Shown here: piece by piece, positions 8,393 through 16,541 of the stretch
Position numbering within the stretch: position 1 is the first letter of the stretch
How the letters are laid out: each line of letters starts with the position of its first letter
Source of the DNA: Allomuricauda sp.
GTDB lineage: Bacteria > Bacteroidota > Bacteroidia > Flavobacteriales > Flavobacteriaceae
DNA length: 44,296 nt
Direction of reading: 5' to 3'
Assembly (NCBI RefSeq): GCF_028282265.1
Contig: NZ_JANQIH010000102.1
Span: 1 to 44,296, forward strand
Notes under the pieces: generated by a model
Database searches by the model: none
Told to the model about the DNA's origin: nothing
What the model saw: the letters and a program-made list of their open reading frames with translations, nothing else
Position numbers and translations under genes: made by a program

Positions 8393-9969
8393 TAAGTTTC
8401 AAATTCTTCCAGAAAGGGAGCTTCCCATTCGAGATTATTGGTCTTCATGGTTTGCTCCACAAGCTCTATGATTTCTCCACTTTCGAGCATGGCGACCCCT
8501 TTTTCAATATCATGGGCAAAAACACGATCTTTCTCTGCGAAGGGAACCTTGGTCCGAATATGCTTATGAATTTCGTCCAAAACAACCCCTGATTTTAAAG
8601 GTTTTCGGTATTCAAAAGCCTGAGCTGCGGTCAGTAGTTCAATAGCCAATATTTTCTCTACATTGTCTAAAATGTGAAGTGCTTTACGTCCGCTAATCGA
8701 GCCCATGCTCACATGATCCTCTTGACCCAACGAGGTGGGGATGCTATCGGCACTTGCAGGAAAGCAAAAACTTTTATTTTCACTGACCAGAGCAGCCGAA
8801 GTGTATTGCAAGATCATATAGCCCGAGTTGATTCCTGTATCTTCCATCAACAATTTTGGTACGCCTGGACTGTTTCCTTCAAGGGCTAAATAAATGCGAC
8901 GGTCAGAAATATTGCCTAATTCCGCCGCGGCTAAAGCAGCGTAATCCAGAACCATGGCCAAAGGCTGTCCATGGAAATTTCCACCGCTTATGGTCAATTC
9001 TTCGTCAATGATTACCGGATTGTCCGTTACGGAGTTCAGTTCAATTTCCAAAAGCTCTTTTAGGTGTAACCATGCGTTTCGAGACGCCCCATGAACTTGC
9101 GGAATACACCTGAGCGAGTAGGGGTCTTGCACGCGCTCACAGTCGATATGGTCTTCCAAGATTTCGGATCCTTGCAGCAGCGTTCGAATGCGTTTCGCCA
9201 CATGTTGGTTGCCTTTAAATGGGCGAAGCTCATGCAATTCATTAAAGAAAGGCTTCATAGAGCCTTGGAGTCCTTCCAGCATCATAGCACCTATAATGTC
9301 GGCGTGTTTGAGGCAATGCTGTAACTTTTCAAGAATCACCACCGCGTGGGCGGTAATGAACTGGGTGCCATTGATCAGAGCCAATCCCTCTTTGGGTCCA
9401 AGTTCAATGGGTTTTAAACCTGCTTCAGTGAACAATTGTTCTGTCGTAATAATTTTTCCCTTATACTGTACTTTACCCAAGCCTATCAATGGTAAAAACA
9501 AATGGGAGAGCGGTGCCAAATCCCCTGATGCTCCCACCGAGCCTTGCCGGGGTACAACTGGTATGGCATCACTTTCAATATGCCAAAGGATTCTTTCAAG
9601 CGTTTCCATTCTTATACCCGAAAAGCCTTTTGCCAACGCATGTACTTTTAGAATAAGCATCAATTTAGCAAGCTGGTCGGAAATAGGTTCCCCAACACCT
9701 ACACTATGGCTTTGCAAAATATTTGATTGCAGTATGGTGGTTTCCTCTTTAGATATGCTCGTAGTACAAAGGGGTCCAAATCCCGTATTAATTCCATAGA
9801 CCGGTTCCTCCTTATCTACTATGTTTTGTACGATTGCACTACTTTTTTTGATACGGGTTTTGGTTCCTTCGGAAAGAAATCCGACCGTTTGCCCAGAGCA
9901 GATGGATAGGGCCTGACTCGCGGTCAAATGGTCTTCACCGTACGAGAATGATTCTGGTTTAGGTTGCAT
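8389..9969 (-). CDS. hutH: Histidine ammonia-lyase
   Basis: First step of histidine catabolism: deaminates L-histidine to trans-urocanate. It is 526 aa with GSVGASGDLAPLSHL, whose Ala-Ser-Gly forms the MIO electrophile. It also has YGINTGFGPL with the catalytic tyrosine, GNFHGQPLAMVLDY, and the late QEDHVSMGSISGRK motif. It is the promoter-proximal gene of hutHIUG. The 85-bp region to the divergent nitroreductase must hold its promoter. TACTTTTA, read on the minus strand, is a weak -7 candidate. No HutC-type regulator is adjacent. Confidence 0.96.
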   Translation of the reverse strand: MQPKPESFSYGEDHLTASQALSICSGQTVGFLSEGTKTRIKKSSAIVQNIVDKEEPVYGINTGFGPLCTTSISKEETTILQSNILQSHSVGVGEPISDQLAKLMLILKVHALAKGFSGIRMETLERILWHIESDAIPVVPRQGSVGASGDLAPLSHLFLPLIGLGKVQYKGKIITTEQLFTEAGLKPIELGPKEGLALINGTQFITAHAVVILEKLQHCLKHADIIGAMMLEGLQGSMKPFFNELHELRPFKGNQHVAKRIRTLLQGSEILEDHIDCERVQDPYSLRCIPQVHGASRNAWLHLKELLEIELNSVTDNPVIIDEELTISGGNFHGQPLAMVLDYAALAAAELGNISDRRIYLALEGNSPGVPKLLMEDTGINSGYMILQYTSAALVSENKSFCFPASADSIPTSLGQEDHVSMGSISGRKALHILDNVEKILAIELLTAAQAFEYRKPLKSGVVLDEIHKHIRTKVPFAEKDRVFAHDIEKGVAMLESGEIIELVEQTMKTNNLEWEAPFLEEFETY

Positions 9970-10004
9970 TAAGAAATCGATTTCGTAGAGCTAAAAGTAT
10001 TCAT

Positions 10005-10012
10005 TAAGTTTG
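10005..10012 (+). promoter_or_regulatory. Candidate promoter -7 box for the nitroreductase gene
   Basis: TAAGTTTG matches the Bacteroidota -7 consensus TAnnTTTG. A TTTCG at 9981-9985 lies 19 bases upstream, in the place of the -33 element. The start codon is at 10055, giving a leader of about 40 nt. Confidence 0.45.
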
Positions 10013-10054
10013 ATATAAACGAGAACAAAATCCATTTGAAAAGTAGTATTTCCT

Positions 10055-10606
10055 ATGATATTTGAACTGATTGAGCGCCGACGCGCCATATTCCCAGCGC
10101 AATACAATGAAGAACCCATCGACAGAGCGACCATTGAGAAAATTTTGGAAGCTGCCAACTGGGCCCCCACCCATAAAAAAACCGAACCTTGGCGCTTTAA
10201 AGTGCTATTGGGGGAGCGTAAAAAGGAGTTGGGCGTGTTTCTTTCCAAAAAATATCAAGAGGTCGACCCTAAGCCCAAACAAATCAAAATCAAAAAGCTT
10301 CAAGAAAACCCTGTCCGTTCGGCTGCGGTGATTGCCATTTGTATGCAGCGCGACCCCAATGAAAGTCTTCCAGAGTGGGAAGAATTGGCCGCTACGGCCA
10401 TGGCTGTGCAAAATATGTGGCTTTGCTGTACCGAGCTGGGAATTGGTTGTTACTGGAGTTCACCGGCGCTCATTAAATATATGGATGAGTTTTTTAATTT
10501 AAACGAAGGTGAGAAATGCCTCGGCTTTTTCTATATGGGGCATTATGATGAGAAAATTCCTGAGTCCGCTCGGAGACCAATTTCAGAAAAGGTGGAATGG
10601 CTTTAA
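10055..10606 (+). CDS. Nitroreductase-family flavoprotein (YdjA-like)
   Basis: 183-aa FMN-dependent oxidoreductase of the small nitroreductase subgroup. The N-terminal IERRRAIFPAQYNEEPID and AANWAPTHKKTEPWRF segments are the FMN-phosphate-binding region. ATAMAVQNMWLCCTELGIGCYW is the conserved middle helix and dimer region, and LGFFYMGHYDE follows near the C-terminus. The physiological substrate cannot be read from sequence. It is divergent from hutH and converges, with only 2 nt between stops, on the DUF456 gene. Confidence 0.88.
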   Translation: MIFELIERRRAIFPAQYNEEPIDRATIEKILEAANWAPTHKKTEPWRFKVLLGERKKELGVFLSKKYQEVDPKPKQIKIKKLQENPVRSAAVIAICMQRDPNESLPEWEELAATAMAVQNMWLCCTELGIGCYWSSPALIKYMDEFFNLNEGEKCLGFFYMGHYDEKIPESARRPISEKVEWL

Positions 10607-10608
10607 TG

Positions 10609-11121
10609 CTATGAGAAAGTGAAAAGCGCTACTCGATATTCCCAGACCTTTACTATGAATAACCCGAAGTAAACTACGGCCACTACAAATTTTAAAAACG
10701 TTCCGGTCATGAAACCAACGAAGGATCCAAAGGCCGCTTTTAACGCGGTCTTTTGGTCCGCTTTGTTGATAAGCTCTCCGACCAATGCACCGACGAAAGG
10801 CCAGATGACTATCCCGAAAACGCCCAAAATCGGAAAGAAGATGGCTACTAAGAGTCCAATAATGGTTCCCCACATACCGGCTTTGCTACCTCCAAATTTT
10901 TTGGTTCCCATAGCAGGAATGATATAATCCATTACGGTGATGATAACGGCAATGGCCAAGGTAATTCCCAGTACCCACCAATCATCGGGCACTGCCTTGG
11001 TCAAGTACAACAGCAAAAGTCCTATCCAGCTTACGGGTGGACCTGGGAGCACTGGTAAAAAACTGCCCAGAATTCCCACAAACATCAAAATAAGACCTAA
11101 AACAACTAAGACGATATCCAT
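10609..11121 (-). CDS. DUF456 family membrane protein
   Basis: 170-aa hydrophobic protein with about five membrane segments and glycine-rich loops. The opening VLGLILMFVGILGSFLPVLPG and the central KFGGSKAGMWGTIIGLL, followed by FVGALVGELI, are typical of DUF456, whose role is unknown. Upstream on the minus strand, TATATTTG (complement of 11145-11152) is a perfect -7 box, so it is probably transcribed alone. Confidence 0.85.
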   Translation of the reverse strand: MDIVLVVLGLILMFVGILGSFLPVLPGPPVSWIGLLLLYLTKAVPDDWWVLGITLAIAVIITVMDYIIPAMGTKKFGGSKAGMWGTIIGLLVAIFFPILGVFGIVIWPFVGALVGELINKADQKTALKAAFGSFVGFMTGTFLKFVVAVVYFGLFIVKVWEYRVALFTFS

Positions 11122-11151
11122 TGATTGGGTTTGTTTGGTTAGACAAATATA

Positions 11152-11176
11152 AGCTTGAAATGTTACAAGCTTTTTT
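11152..11176 (+). terminator. Hairpin followed by T-run between DUF456 and blaI-type gene
   Basis: AAGCTTG (11152-11158) pairs with CAAGCTT (11166-11172) and is followed by further T residues to 11176, like a plus-strand terminator. No plus-strand gene ends nearby; the closest stops at 10606. It could end read-through antisense to the DUF456 gene, or be fortuitous. It overlaps the minus-strand -7 box of the DUF456 gene. Confidence 0.3.
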
Positions 11177-11237
11177 AACTAAAAAATTAGTTTAAACTAA
11201 AAATTTAGTTATATTTGTTTGAACTAAAGAGTTAGTT
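11177..11237. promoter_or_regulatory. Three BlaI-type operators flanking a -7 box
   Basis: Three 16-bp palindromes of the form AACTAA-N4-TTAGTT: AACTAAAAAATTAGTT (11177-11192), AACTAAAAATTTAGTT (11195-11210) and AACTAAAGAGTTAGTT (11222-11237). A perfect -7 box TATATTTG (11210-11217) lies between copies 2 and 3. The expected start site falls in copy 3, about 15 nt before the ATG. This is the layout expected for autorepression by the downstream BlaI-family protein. Confidence 0.85.
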
Positions 11238-11238
11238 G

Positions 11239-11607
11239 ATGAAAGAAAAACAGCTTACAAGAGCAGAGGAAGAGGTCATGAAAATCCTTTGGGACTTGGA
11301 AAAAAGCAACGTTTCGGGAATCGTCGAATGTTTCCCTGAACCCAAACCCAAGTACAACACCGTATCGACCATCGTTCGGATATTGGAGAGCAAGGGATTT
11401 GTGGGGCATGAGAAAAAGGGTAAGGGTCACTTATACTATCCCCTTATCAAAAAATCAGATTACAGTAATCAATCCCTAAACAAATTGATGGATGGATACT
11501 TTCAAGGCTCGTTCAAGAGTATGGTTTCATTTTTTATGAAGAAAAATGATATCAGTATCCAAGAACTCGAATCTATTCTAGAACAAATTAAAAAAGGAAA
11601 AGAATGA
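11239..11607 (+). CDS. BlaI/MecI-family transcriptional repressor
   Basis: 122-aa winged-helix repressor. The N-terminal LTRAEEEVMKILWDLEK and the recognition region YNTVSTIVRILESKGFVGHEKKGK are hallmarks of the BlaI/MecI/CopY family. The C-terminal helices should dimerise. I chose ATG at 11239; the in-frame TTG 3 nt upstream lies inside operator 3. Its stop overlaps the M56 gene by 4 nt. The repressor probably binds the three palindromes just upstream and is released when the partner peptidase is active. The name reflects family only; no beta-lactamase gene is present. Confidence 0.93.
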   Translation: MKEKQLTRAEEEVMKILWDLEKSNVSGIVECFPEPKPKYNTVSTIVRILESKGFVGHEKKGKGHLYYPLIKKSDYSNQSLNKLMDGYFQGSFKSMVSFFMKKNDISIQELESILEQIKKGKE

Positions 11608-12863
11608 TAATCTACCTAATTGAAATAGCTGCTTTTCACTTTGTTTTCCTACTACTGTATGATTTTTTCCTCGCTAAGGATACTTTTCATCAATGGAAAA
11701 GAATCTATTTGCTGGGGGCATTTACACTTTCCCTTATACTACCTTGGGTGTCACTCGATTTTTTTCAATTGAAGGTTCTGGAAAAGCTCCCCATACAGGA
11801 TTTTTCACCTTTCTTTTTGGAAAATATAACTGTTTTTGCCTACGCACAAGAAAGGGGCTTCTCAACCCTATTAATTTGGAAATACATAATTCTACTAGTT
11901 GGGTCTTCGATTACCGCCATCTTTTTTGCATTTAAATGGATTAGCTTATATAAACTAAAAGGCAATGCCATTTCCACAAAGCGCGAAGGCTATACTGAAT
12001 TCATAATCTCAGATAGTAGGATTGCATTTTCGTTTTTAAAAATGATTTTTCTGGGGGATAAAATCAAGGGTCAACAAAAGGAAAACATCGTTCGACATGA
12101 ATTGGTCCACATAAAGCACAGGCATTCAATTGACTTACTTTTCTTCGAGATCATGCGCATACCTTTTTGGTTTAATCCTATGGTATATGTGTATCAAAGA
12201 CGAATGTCAGAGTTGCATGAATTTATTGCCGATGAGGAGGTTTTAAAGAATACAAAAAGAGATCAATATCAGCATTTGTTGGATGAAGTATTTCAAACAC
12301 AAAACATCAGTTTTATAAATCAATTTTTTAAAAAATCATTAATTAAAAAACGAATAGTCATGTTGCAAAGAAAGAAAACTAAACCGATTTTAAAATCCAA
12401 GTATTTGATGGTTTTACCAATGGTGGCAGTTATGCTGTTTTATGTTTCCTGTAAAGAGTCATCAGATAATTCAGAGCTTACGGAAAGCTCTTTAACGGCG
12501 ATTGAAAAGGAAAAAAAAGAAGTGCCCTTTATGGTTGTGGATGAAGTTCCAGTATTTCCTGGGTGTCAAGACGTCCAGGACAAAAGGGAGTGTTTTATGA
12601 AGGGTATGCAAGCTCATGTTGAAAAATATTTCAAGTATCCCAAGGAAGCTCAAGAGCAGAAAATTGAAGGTCGCGTAAATGTTTTGTTTTTCATCACCGA
12701 AAATGGCGATGTCGCTGGGGTAAGAACTAGAGGGCCTCATCCATTGCTTGAAGACGAGGTGAAACGTATCATTGCTCAACTGCCCCAAATGAAGGCTGGC
12801 ACGCATAAGGGTAATCCGACATCAGTGCCCTTTTCAATGCCCATAACCTTTGAACTCGACTGA
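11604..12863 (+). CDS. BlaR1-like M56 metallopeptidase with C-terminal TonB domain
   Basis: 419-aa membrane protein. Several N-terminal membrane segments lead to the zinc motif HELVHIKHRHS (His165/His169), with the downstream FIADEEV acidic motif. A further membrane segment follows near residue 270 (YLMVLPMVAVMLFYVSC). The C-terminal third has the VPVFPGC...ECF cysteine motif and a TonB-C fold (FKYPKEAQEQKIEGRVNVLF to PITFELD). Instead of the penicillin-binding sensor of classical BlaR1 it carries a TonB-like domain, so it probably senses or energises an outer-membrane or periplasmic process. It likely inactivates the repressor encoded upstream. Confidence 0.9.
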   Translation: MIIYLIEIAAFHFVFLLLYDFFLAKDTFHQWKRIYLLGAFTLSLILPWVSLDFFQLKVLEKLPIQDFSPFFLENITVFAYAQERGFSTLLIWKYIILLVGSSITAIFFAFKWISLYKLKGNAISTKREGYTEFIISDSRIAFSFLKMIFLGDKIKGQQKENIVRHELVHIKHRHSIDLLFFEIMRIPFWFNPMVYVYQRRMSELHEFIADEEVLKNTKRDQYQHLLDEVFQTQNISFINQFFKKSLIKKRIVMLQRKKTKPILKSKYLMVLPMVAVMLFYVSCKESSDNSELTESSLTAIEKEKKEVPFMVVDEVPVFPGCQDVQDKRECFMKGMQAHVEKYFKYPKEAQEQKIEGRVNVLFFITENGDVAGVRTRGPHPLLEDEVKRIIAQLPQMKAGTHKGNPTSVPFSMPITFELD

Positions 12864-12932
12864 TATTTAGAATCCTTCGTAAGGCGCCTATTCTTTAAAA
12901 AATCGTATTTTCAGCCCAACAACTGAGGCACT

Positions 12933-13409
12933 ATGCAGAAGTTTTTTGGGATATGGTTATTGGGTTTATTGGCCTCGTGCAACGTATTTGTTTCAAAAGA
13001 GGAAACCACCAAGAATATGGTCAATGAAGAGCTTCTGGAAATTGATTGGAACGATGTAGATCAGTATCCCTTATTCGAAGGCTGCGAAGAAAGTTTGGAC
13101 AAGATGGCCCAAAGACGATGTTTTGAGGAGGCTATGTTGGGGTACTTTTCTGAATCGCTTAAAGAGTTAAGATTTCAAGTGGATAATGATTTGAATGATA
13201 CTGTTCATGTGGACTTCTTGATTGATGAACATGGGTTTATCACGGTTCAAAATGTTCAGGAAAAGGAATCGGTTCTGAACGAAATTTCCAATTTCAACAC
13301 GGAGGTCACGCGCCGTTTGAATGACCTTACCACTGTAGCTCCTGCTTTGAAAAGAGGGGTGCCCGTAAGTATAAAGTTTCGACTTCCAATTGTTTTAAAC
13401 ACAAATTGA
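12933..13409 (+). CDS. Putative lipoprotein with TonB-C-like region
   Basis: 158-aa protein with a lipoprotein signal (MQKFFGIWLLGLLASC; cysteine at residue 16). Its mature part keeps a motif shared with the upstream M56-TonB protein: YPLFEGC followed by RRCF, against VPVFPGC followed by RECF. After this comes a beta-rich segment (VHVDFLIDEHGFITVQNVQ) and FRLPI near the end, resembling a TonB-C fold. It therefore looks like a free lipoprotein derivative of the M56-TonB C-terminus, possibly working with it. Function is otherwise unknown. Confidence 0.65.
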   Translation: MQKFFGIWLLGLLASCNVFVSKEETTKNMVNEELLEIDWNDVDQYPLFEGCEESLDKMAQRRCFEEAMLGYFSESLKELRFQVDNDLNDTVHVDFLIDEHGFITVQNVQEKESVLNEISNFNTEVTRRLNDLTTVAPALKRGVPVSIKFRLPIVLNTN

Positions 13410-13412
13410 GTT

Positions 13413-13964
13413 TTGGTCAAGGAAAAAATCATCTTGGGAATTGATCCAGGGACAACGGTAATGGGTTTTGGAATCATCAAAGTCCTGAATAAAGAAATGC
13501 ATTTTGTTCAGATGAACGAACTGCTTCTTCGAAAATATCCTGACCCATATGTAAAGCTCAAGTTGATTTTTGAACGTACGATTGAGTTGATTGATACGTT
13601 TCATCCTGATGAGATTGCCATTGAAGCTCCATTCTACGGTAAAAATGTGCAGTCGATGCTCAAGCTGGGTAGGGCACAGGGAGTCGCCATGGCTGCCGGA
13701 CTTTCCAGACAAATTCCCATTACCGAATACATGCCCAAAAAGATAAAAATGGCCATAACGGGCAATGGAAATGCTAGTAAGGAGCAGGTTGCCAAAATGC
13801 TTCAAAGCGTGCTTAAGCTGAAAACATTACCCAATAATTTGGACAGTACGGATGGCCTCGCCGCAGCGGTCTGCCATTTTTACAATGAAGGTAGAATTGA
13901 TGGCGCTACCCGATATACAGGCTGGGAGGCGTTTGTGAAAAAGAACCCTCAAAAACTGGGCTAA
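13413..13964 (+). CDS. ruvC: Crossover junction endodeoxyribonuclease RuvC
   Basis: Holliday-junction resolvase of 183 aa. The catalytic acids are seen in ILGIDPGTTVMGFG (Asp), AIEAPFYGKNVQSMLKLG (Glu) and the C-terminal DGLAAAVCHFY (Asp). The only reasonable start is TTG at 13413, 3 nt after the preceding stop; the next codon is GTC and the family N-terminus (KEKIILGID) follows at once. Its stop overlaps the hemW ATG by 1 nt (TAATG). Confidence 0.95.
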   Translation: MVKEKIILGIDPGTTVMGFGIIKVLNKEMHFVQMNELLLRKYPDPYVKLKLIFERTIELIDTFHPDEIAIEAPFYGKNVQSMLKLGRAQGVAMAAGLSRQIPITEYMPKKIKMAITGNGNASKEQVAKMLQSVLKLKTLPNNLDSTDGLAAAVCHFYNEGRIDGATRYTGWEAFVKKNPQKLG

Positions 13965-15130
13965 TGGCCGGCATATACATTCATATTCCTTTTTGCAAAC
14001 AGGCATGCCATTATTGTGATTTTCACTTTTCTACACAGATGCGTACCAAGGAGGCTATGCTTATAGCGCTCAAAAAAGAGATAGAGCTCCGAAAAAATGA
14101 GTTGGGTGGTGAAGCCGTTGAAACCATCTATTTTGGAGGTGGAACCCCATCGCTTCTTTCTGGAAAGGAACTGGCCCAAGTTATTGAAGCGGTTTACCGG
14201 AATTTTAAAGTGGTCGATAGTCCTGAAATTACTCTAGAAGCGAATCCAGATGACCTGGTATTTTCAGAATTGTCATCTCGAGCAAGGTCGAGAGATGTTT
14301 TAAAACAATATGCACAAATTGGAATCAATCGCCTTAGCATCGGAATCCAATCCTTTTTTGATGACGATTTAAAGTTGATGAACCGCGCTCACAATGCTAA
14401 CGAAGCCGAAGCATGTATTGAAATGGCGAGCAACTGTTTTAATAATATTTCCATTGACTTGATTTATGGGATTCCCCATTCAGATAACCAAAAATGGATG
14501 GCCAATATCAAGAAAGCACTTTCTTTTGAAGTTCCACATATATCGAGCTATGCTCTTACCGTTGAGCCCAAAACGGCTCTCAAGAAATTCATTGAAAAAG
14601 GACTGGTCCCTGATGTAGATGATGAACAGGCCCAAGAACAGTTTCACCTTTTGCTTGATACTTTAGAAGGAGAAGGCTATGTCAACTATGAAATCTCGAA
14701 CTTTGGAAAACCAGGATTCTTTTCAAAGAACAACACTTCCTATTGGCTTGGAGAAAAATATCTCGGAATAGGGCCTTCAGCCCATTCCTTTGATGGAAAG
14801 GTGCGAAGTTGGAATATCCGAAACAATATCAAGTATATCAAATCTGTGGAATTGGAAGAGCTGCCTTTAGAAAGAGAAACCTTATCTGCAACAGATAGGT
14901 ACAATGAATACGTAATGACCGGATTGCGGACCATTTGGGGAGTATCCTTTGAAAAAATTGAAGAAGACTTCGGGTCCACTTATTTATCCTATTTAAATGA
15001 ACAAGCAGAGAAGCATATTAATGAGCATTTGTTGTTTGTGGACGGGAACAAGCTATTGGCCACTAAAAAAGGAAAGTTTTTGGTAGACGGAATTGCTTCC
15101 GACCTTTTTATGGTTAACTTGGTAAAATGA
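13964..15130 (+). CDS. hemW: HemW-like radical SAM protein (haem chaperone)
   Basis: 388-aa radical SAM protein. The 4Fe-4S cysteines are CKQACHYC (Cys11, Cys15, Cys18) and the SAM-binding glycines are in IYFGGGTPSLL. EANPDDL, INRLSIGIQSF, IDLIYGIPHS and GIGPSAHSF are family motifs. The HemW-type CxxxCxxC and the lack of the CPDH-specific extra cysteine context favour HemW, a haem-trafficking protein, over oxygen-independent coproporphyrinogen oxidase. Residues about 103-112 (SSRARSRDV) are an extra segment encoded by a palindromic repeat (14271-14297). The gene overlaps the next one by 4 nt. Confidence 0.92.
   Translation: MAGIYIHIPFCKQACHYCDFHFSTQMRTKEAMLIALKKEIELRKNELGGEAVETIYFGGGTPSLLSGKELAQVIEAVYRNFKVVDSPEITLEANPDDLVFSELSSRARSRDVLKQYAQIGINRLSIGIQSFFDDDLKLMNRAHNANEAEACIEMASNCFNNISIDLIYGIPHSDNQKWMANIKKALSFEVPHISSYALTVEPKTALKKFIEKGLVPDVDDEQAQEQFHLLLDTLEGEGYVNYEISNFGKPGFFSKNNTSYWLGEKYLGIGPSAHSFDGKVRSWNIRNNIKYIKSVELEELPLERETLSATDRYNEYVMTGLRTIWGVSFEKIEEDFGSTYLSYLNEQAEKHINEHLLFVDGNKLLATKKGKFLVDGIASDLFMVNLVK
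14271..14297. repeat. Palindromic repeat inserted in frame in hemW
   Basis: The element begins TGTCATCTCGAGCAAGGTCG and forms a hairpin (CATCTCGA against TCGAGAGATG). It matches the arm at 2598-2622 (TGTCATATCGAGCGGAGTCG...). It lies between conserved hemW motifs EANPDDL and INRLSIGIQSF, which are about 9-10 residues further apart than usual, and adds residues read as LSSRARSRDV without breaking the frame. Confidence 0.7.
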
Positions 15131-15876
15131 TTGCCACGGTCACACATAAGACCAAGAACTATCGAATAGACCTTTTAAAACCCATCGATATCTCATTGCC
15201 CCTTGTTGGTGGCGAAAACAATGTGAATGCTTGGTATTTAAAACCTCCGGTGATTGAGCCGCACAGTGAGCAAGGTTTTGTAGGTCAAGTGGCGCAGGGA
15301 GGTGCGGTCAACTTCAACGATATTCGGTTTAACCCACACTCCCATGTGACCCATACTGAATGTCTAGGGCATATAACCGAAGAATTCCATTCTATAAACC
15401 ATAACTTAAAGCAGTACTTCTTTTTGTCTGAATTGATTACTGTGGCGCCCGAACAGAAAGGTGAGGATTTGGTTATTTCTATGGCTCAGTTGGAATACGT
15501 ATTGGGAAATAAAAAACCCGAGGCCCTTATTATACGGACCATCCCAAATACGGATGACAAGAAATCAAAGGATTATTCCAATACAAACCCGCCCTATCTT
15601 TTGGAAGACACTATTCATTTTTTGGTAAATCACGGGATTGAGCATTTATTAATAGACCTACCTTCGGTAGACCGAGAAAGAGACGAGGGCCGGCTGGCCG
15701 GTCACAAAGCATTTTGGAATATCGAAGGGAATCCACGAACCCATGCCACGATTACCGAACTAATTTTTGTGCCCAATTCGATATTGGATGGTACCTATCT
15801 ACTCAATCTTCAGGTAGCACCCTTTGAAAATGATGCTGCTCCAAGTAGACCTGTCCTGTACGAACCCATCAATTGA
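15127..15876 (+). CDS. Cyclase-family metal-dependent hydrolase (kynurenine formamidase-like fold)
   Basis: 249-aa member of the cyclase family that includes kynurenine formamidase. The metal-binding region is seen as NPHSHVTHTECLGH, a variant of HxGTHxDxPxH, and the later HLLIDLPSVDRERDEG and GHKAFWN segments fit the family. The start overlaps hemW by 4 nt, suggesting translation from the same message. The exact substrate is not predictable; no tryptophan-degradation genes are nearby. Confidence 0.8.
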   Translation: MIATVTHKTKNYRIDLLKPIDISLPLVGGENNVNAWYLKPPVIEPHSEQGFVGQVAQGGAVNFNDIRFNPHSHVTHTECLGHITEEFHSINHNLKQYFFLSELITVAPEQKGEDLVISMAQLEYVLGNKKPEALIIRTIPNTDDKKSKDYSNTNPPYLLEDTIHFLVNHGIEHLLIDLPSVDRERDEGRLAGHKAFWNIEGNPRTHATITELIFVPNSILDGTYLLNLQVAPFENDAAPSRPVLYEPIN

Positions 15877-15910
15877 GTCATTTGTAATACAATATTTTTA
15901 TATTTAGTCA

Positions 15911-16534
15911 ATGGATGATGTTTTGGATGCCATATTGGGTCTCATTCTGGGAGCCGTACTCATGTACTGGCTCTTTTCTCTTTTTCGAAGGAAAAAAAAC
16001 AAGGAACTCACCGAAAGACAGTCTACTGTATTATTGGATAAGATCAGGAACGTGGCCAAACTCGTTTCAGTTGAGGGCGATTTCGCAGAAATTTATCATT
16101 ACGAAAATACCAAGGAGCGGTTTATGAGCTTATTCAGTAGCAAGAAAAAAGCACTCATTGTGATAAAGGCCAGGGCCCAAATTGGATATGATTTAAAAAA
16201 GTTGGATTTGAAAGCGGATACAAATGGTAAAAAAATCATTCTAAAGAATTTTCCAGAACCTGAAATTCTGTCGATTGAACCTGAGCTGCAGTTTTACGAC
16301 ATAAAAAATGGACTGTTTAATAGCTTTTCGCCAAAAGACATGACCCAACTGAATGCAGAGGCCAAGGAACACATCAAACAAAAAATACCCGAAAGCGGAT
16401 TAATGGATTCTGCCCGTAAAGAAGCACTTCAAGCGGTGCTTGTGGTTGAGAAAATTGTCGAAACCATTGGGTGGACCTTAGATTATTCGGCTTTGGAAAT
16501 ATCAGAGAGCGATCAAAAACTATTGGAATCCTAA
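15911..16534 (+). CDS. DUF4230 domain protein
   Basis: 207-aa protein with one N-terminal membrane segment (ILGLILGAVLMYWLFSLF) followed by a basic RRKKNK stop-transfer stretch. The soluble domain fits DUF4230, with AKLVSVEGDFAEIYHY, ARAQIGYDLKKLDLK and ILSIEPELQFYDIKNG. Function is unknown. A candidate -7 element TATATTTA (15899-15906) lies only a few bases before the ATG, so a start there would give an almost leaderless message. Confidence 0.8.
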   Translation: MDDVLDAILGLILGAVLMYWLFSLFRRKKNKELTERQSTVLLDKIRNVAKLVSVEGDFAEIYHYENTKERFMSLFSSKKKALIVIKARAQIGYDLKKLDLKADTNGKKIILKNFPEPEILSIEPELQFYDIKNGLFNSFSPKDMTQLNAEAKEHIKQKIPESGLMDSARKEALQAVLVVEKIVETIGWTLDYSALEISESDQKLLES

Positions 16535-16541
16535 TACCATT

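Noticed and set aside
11239..12863. Beta-lactam resistance regulators BlaI/BlaR1
   Set aside because: The peptidase lacks a penicillin-binding sensor domain and has a TonB domain; no beta-lactamase or PBP2a gene is near, so only the family relation is claimed.
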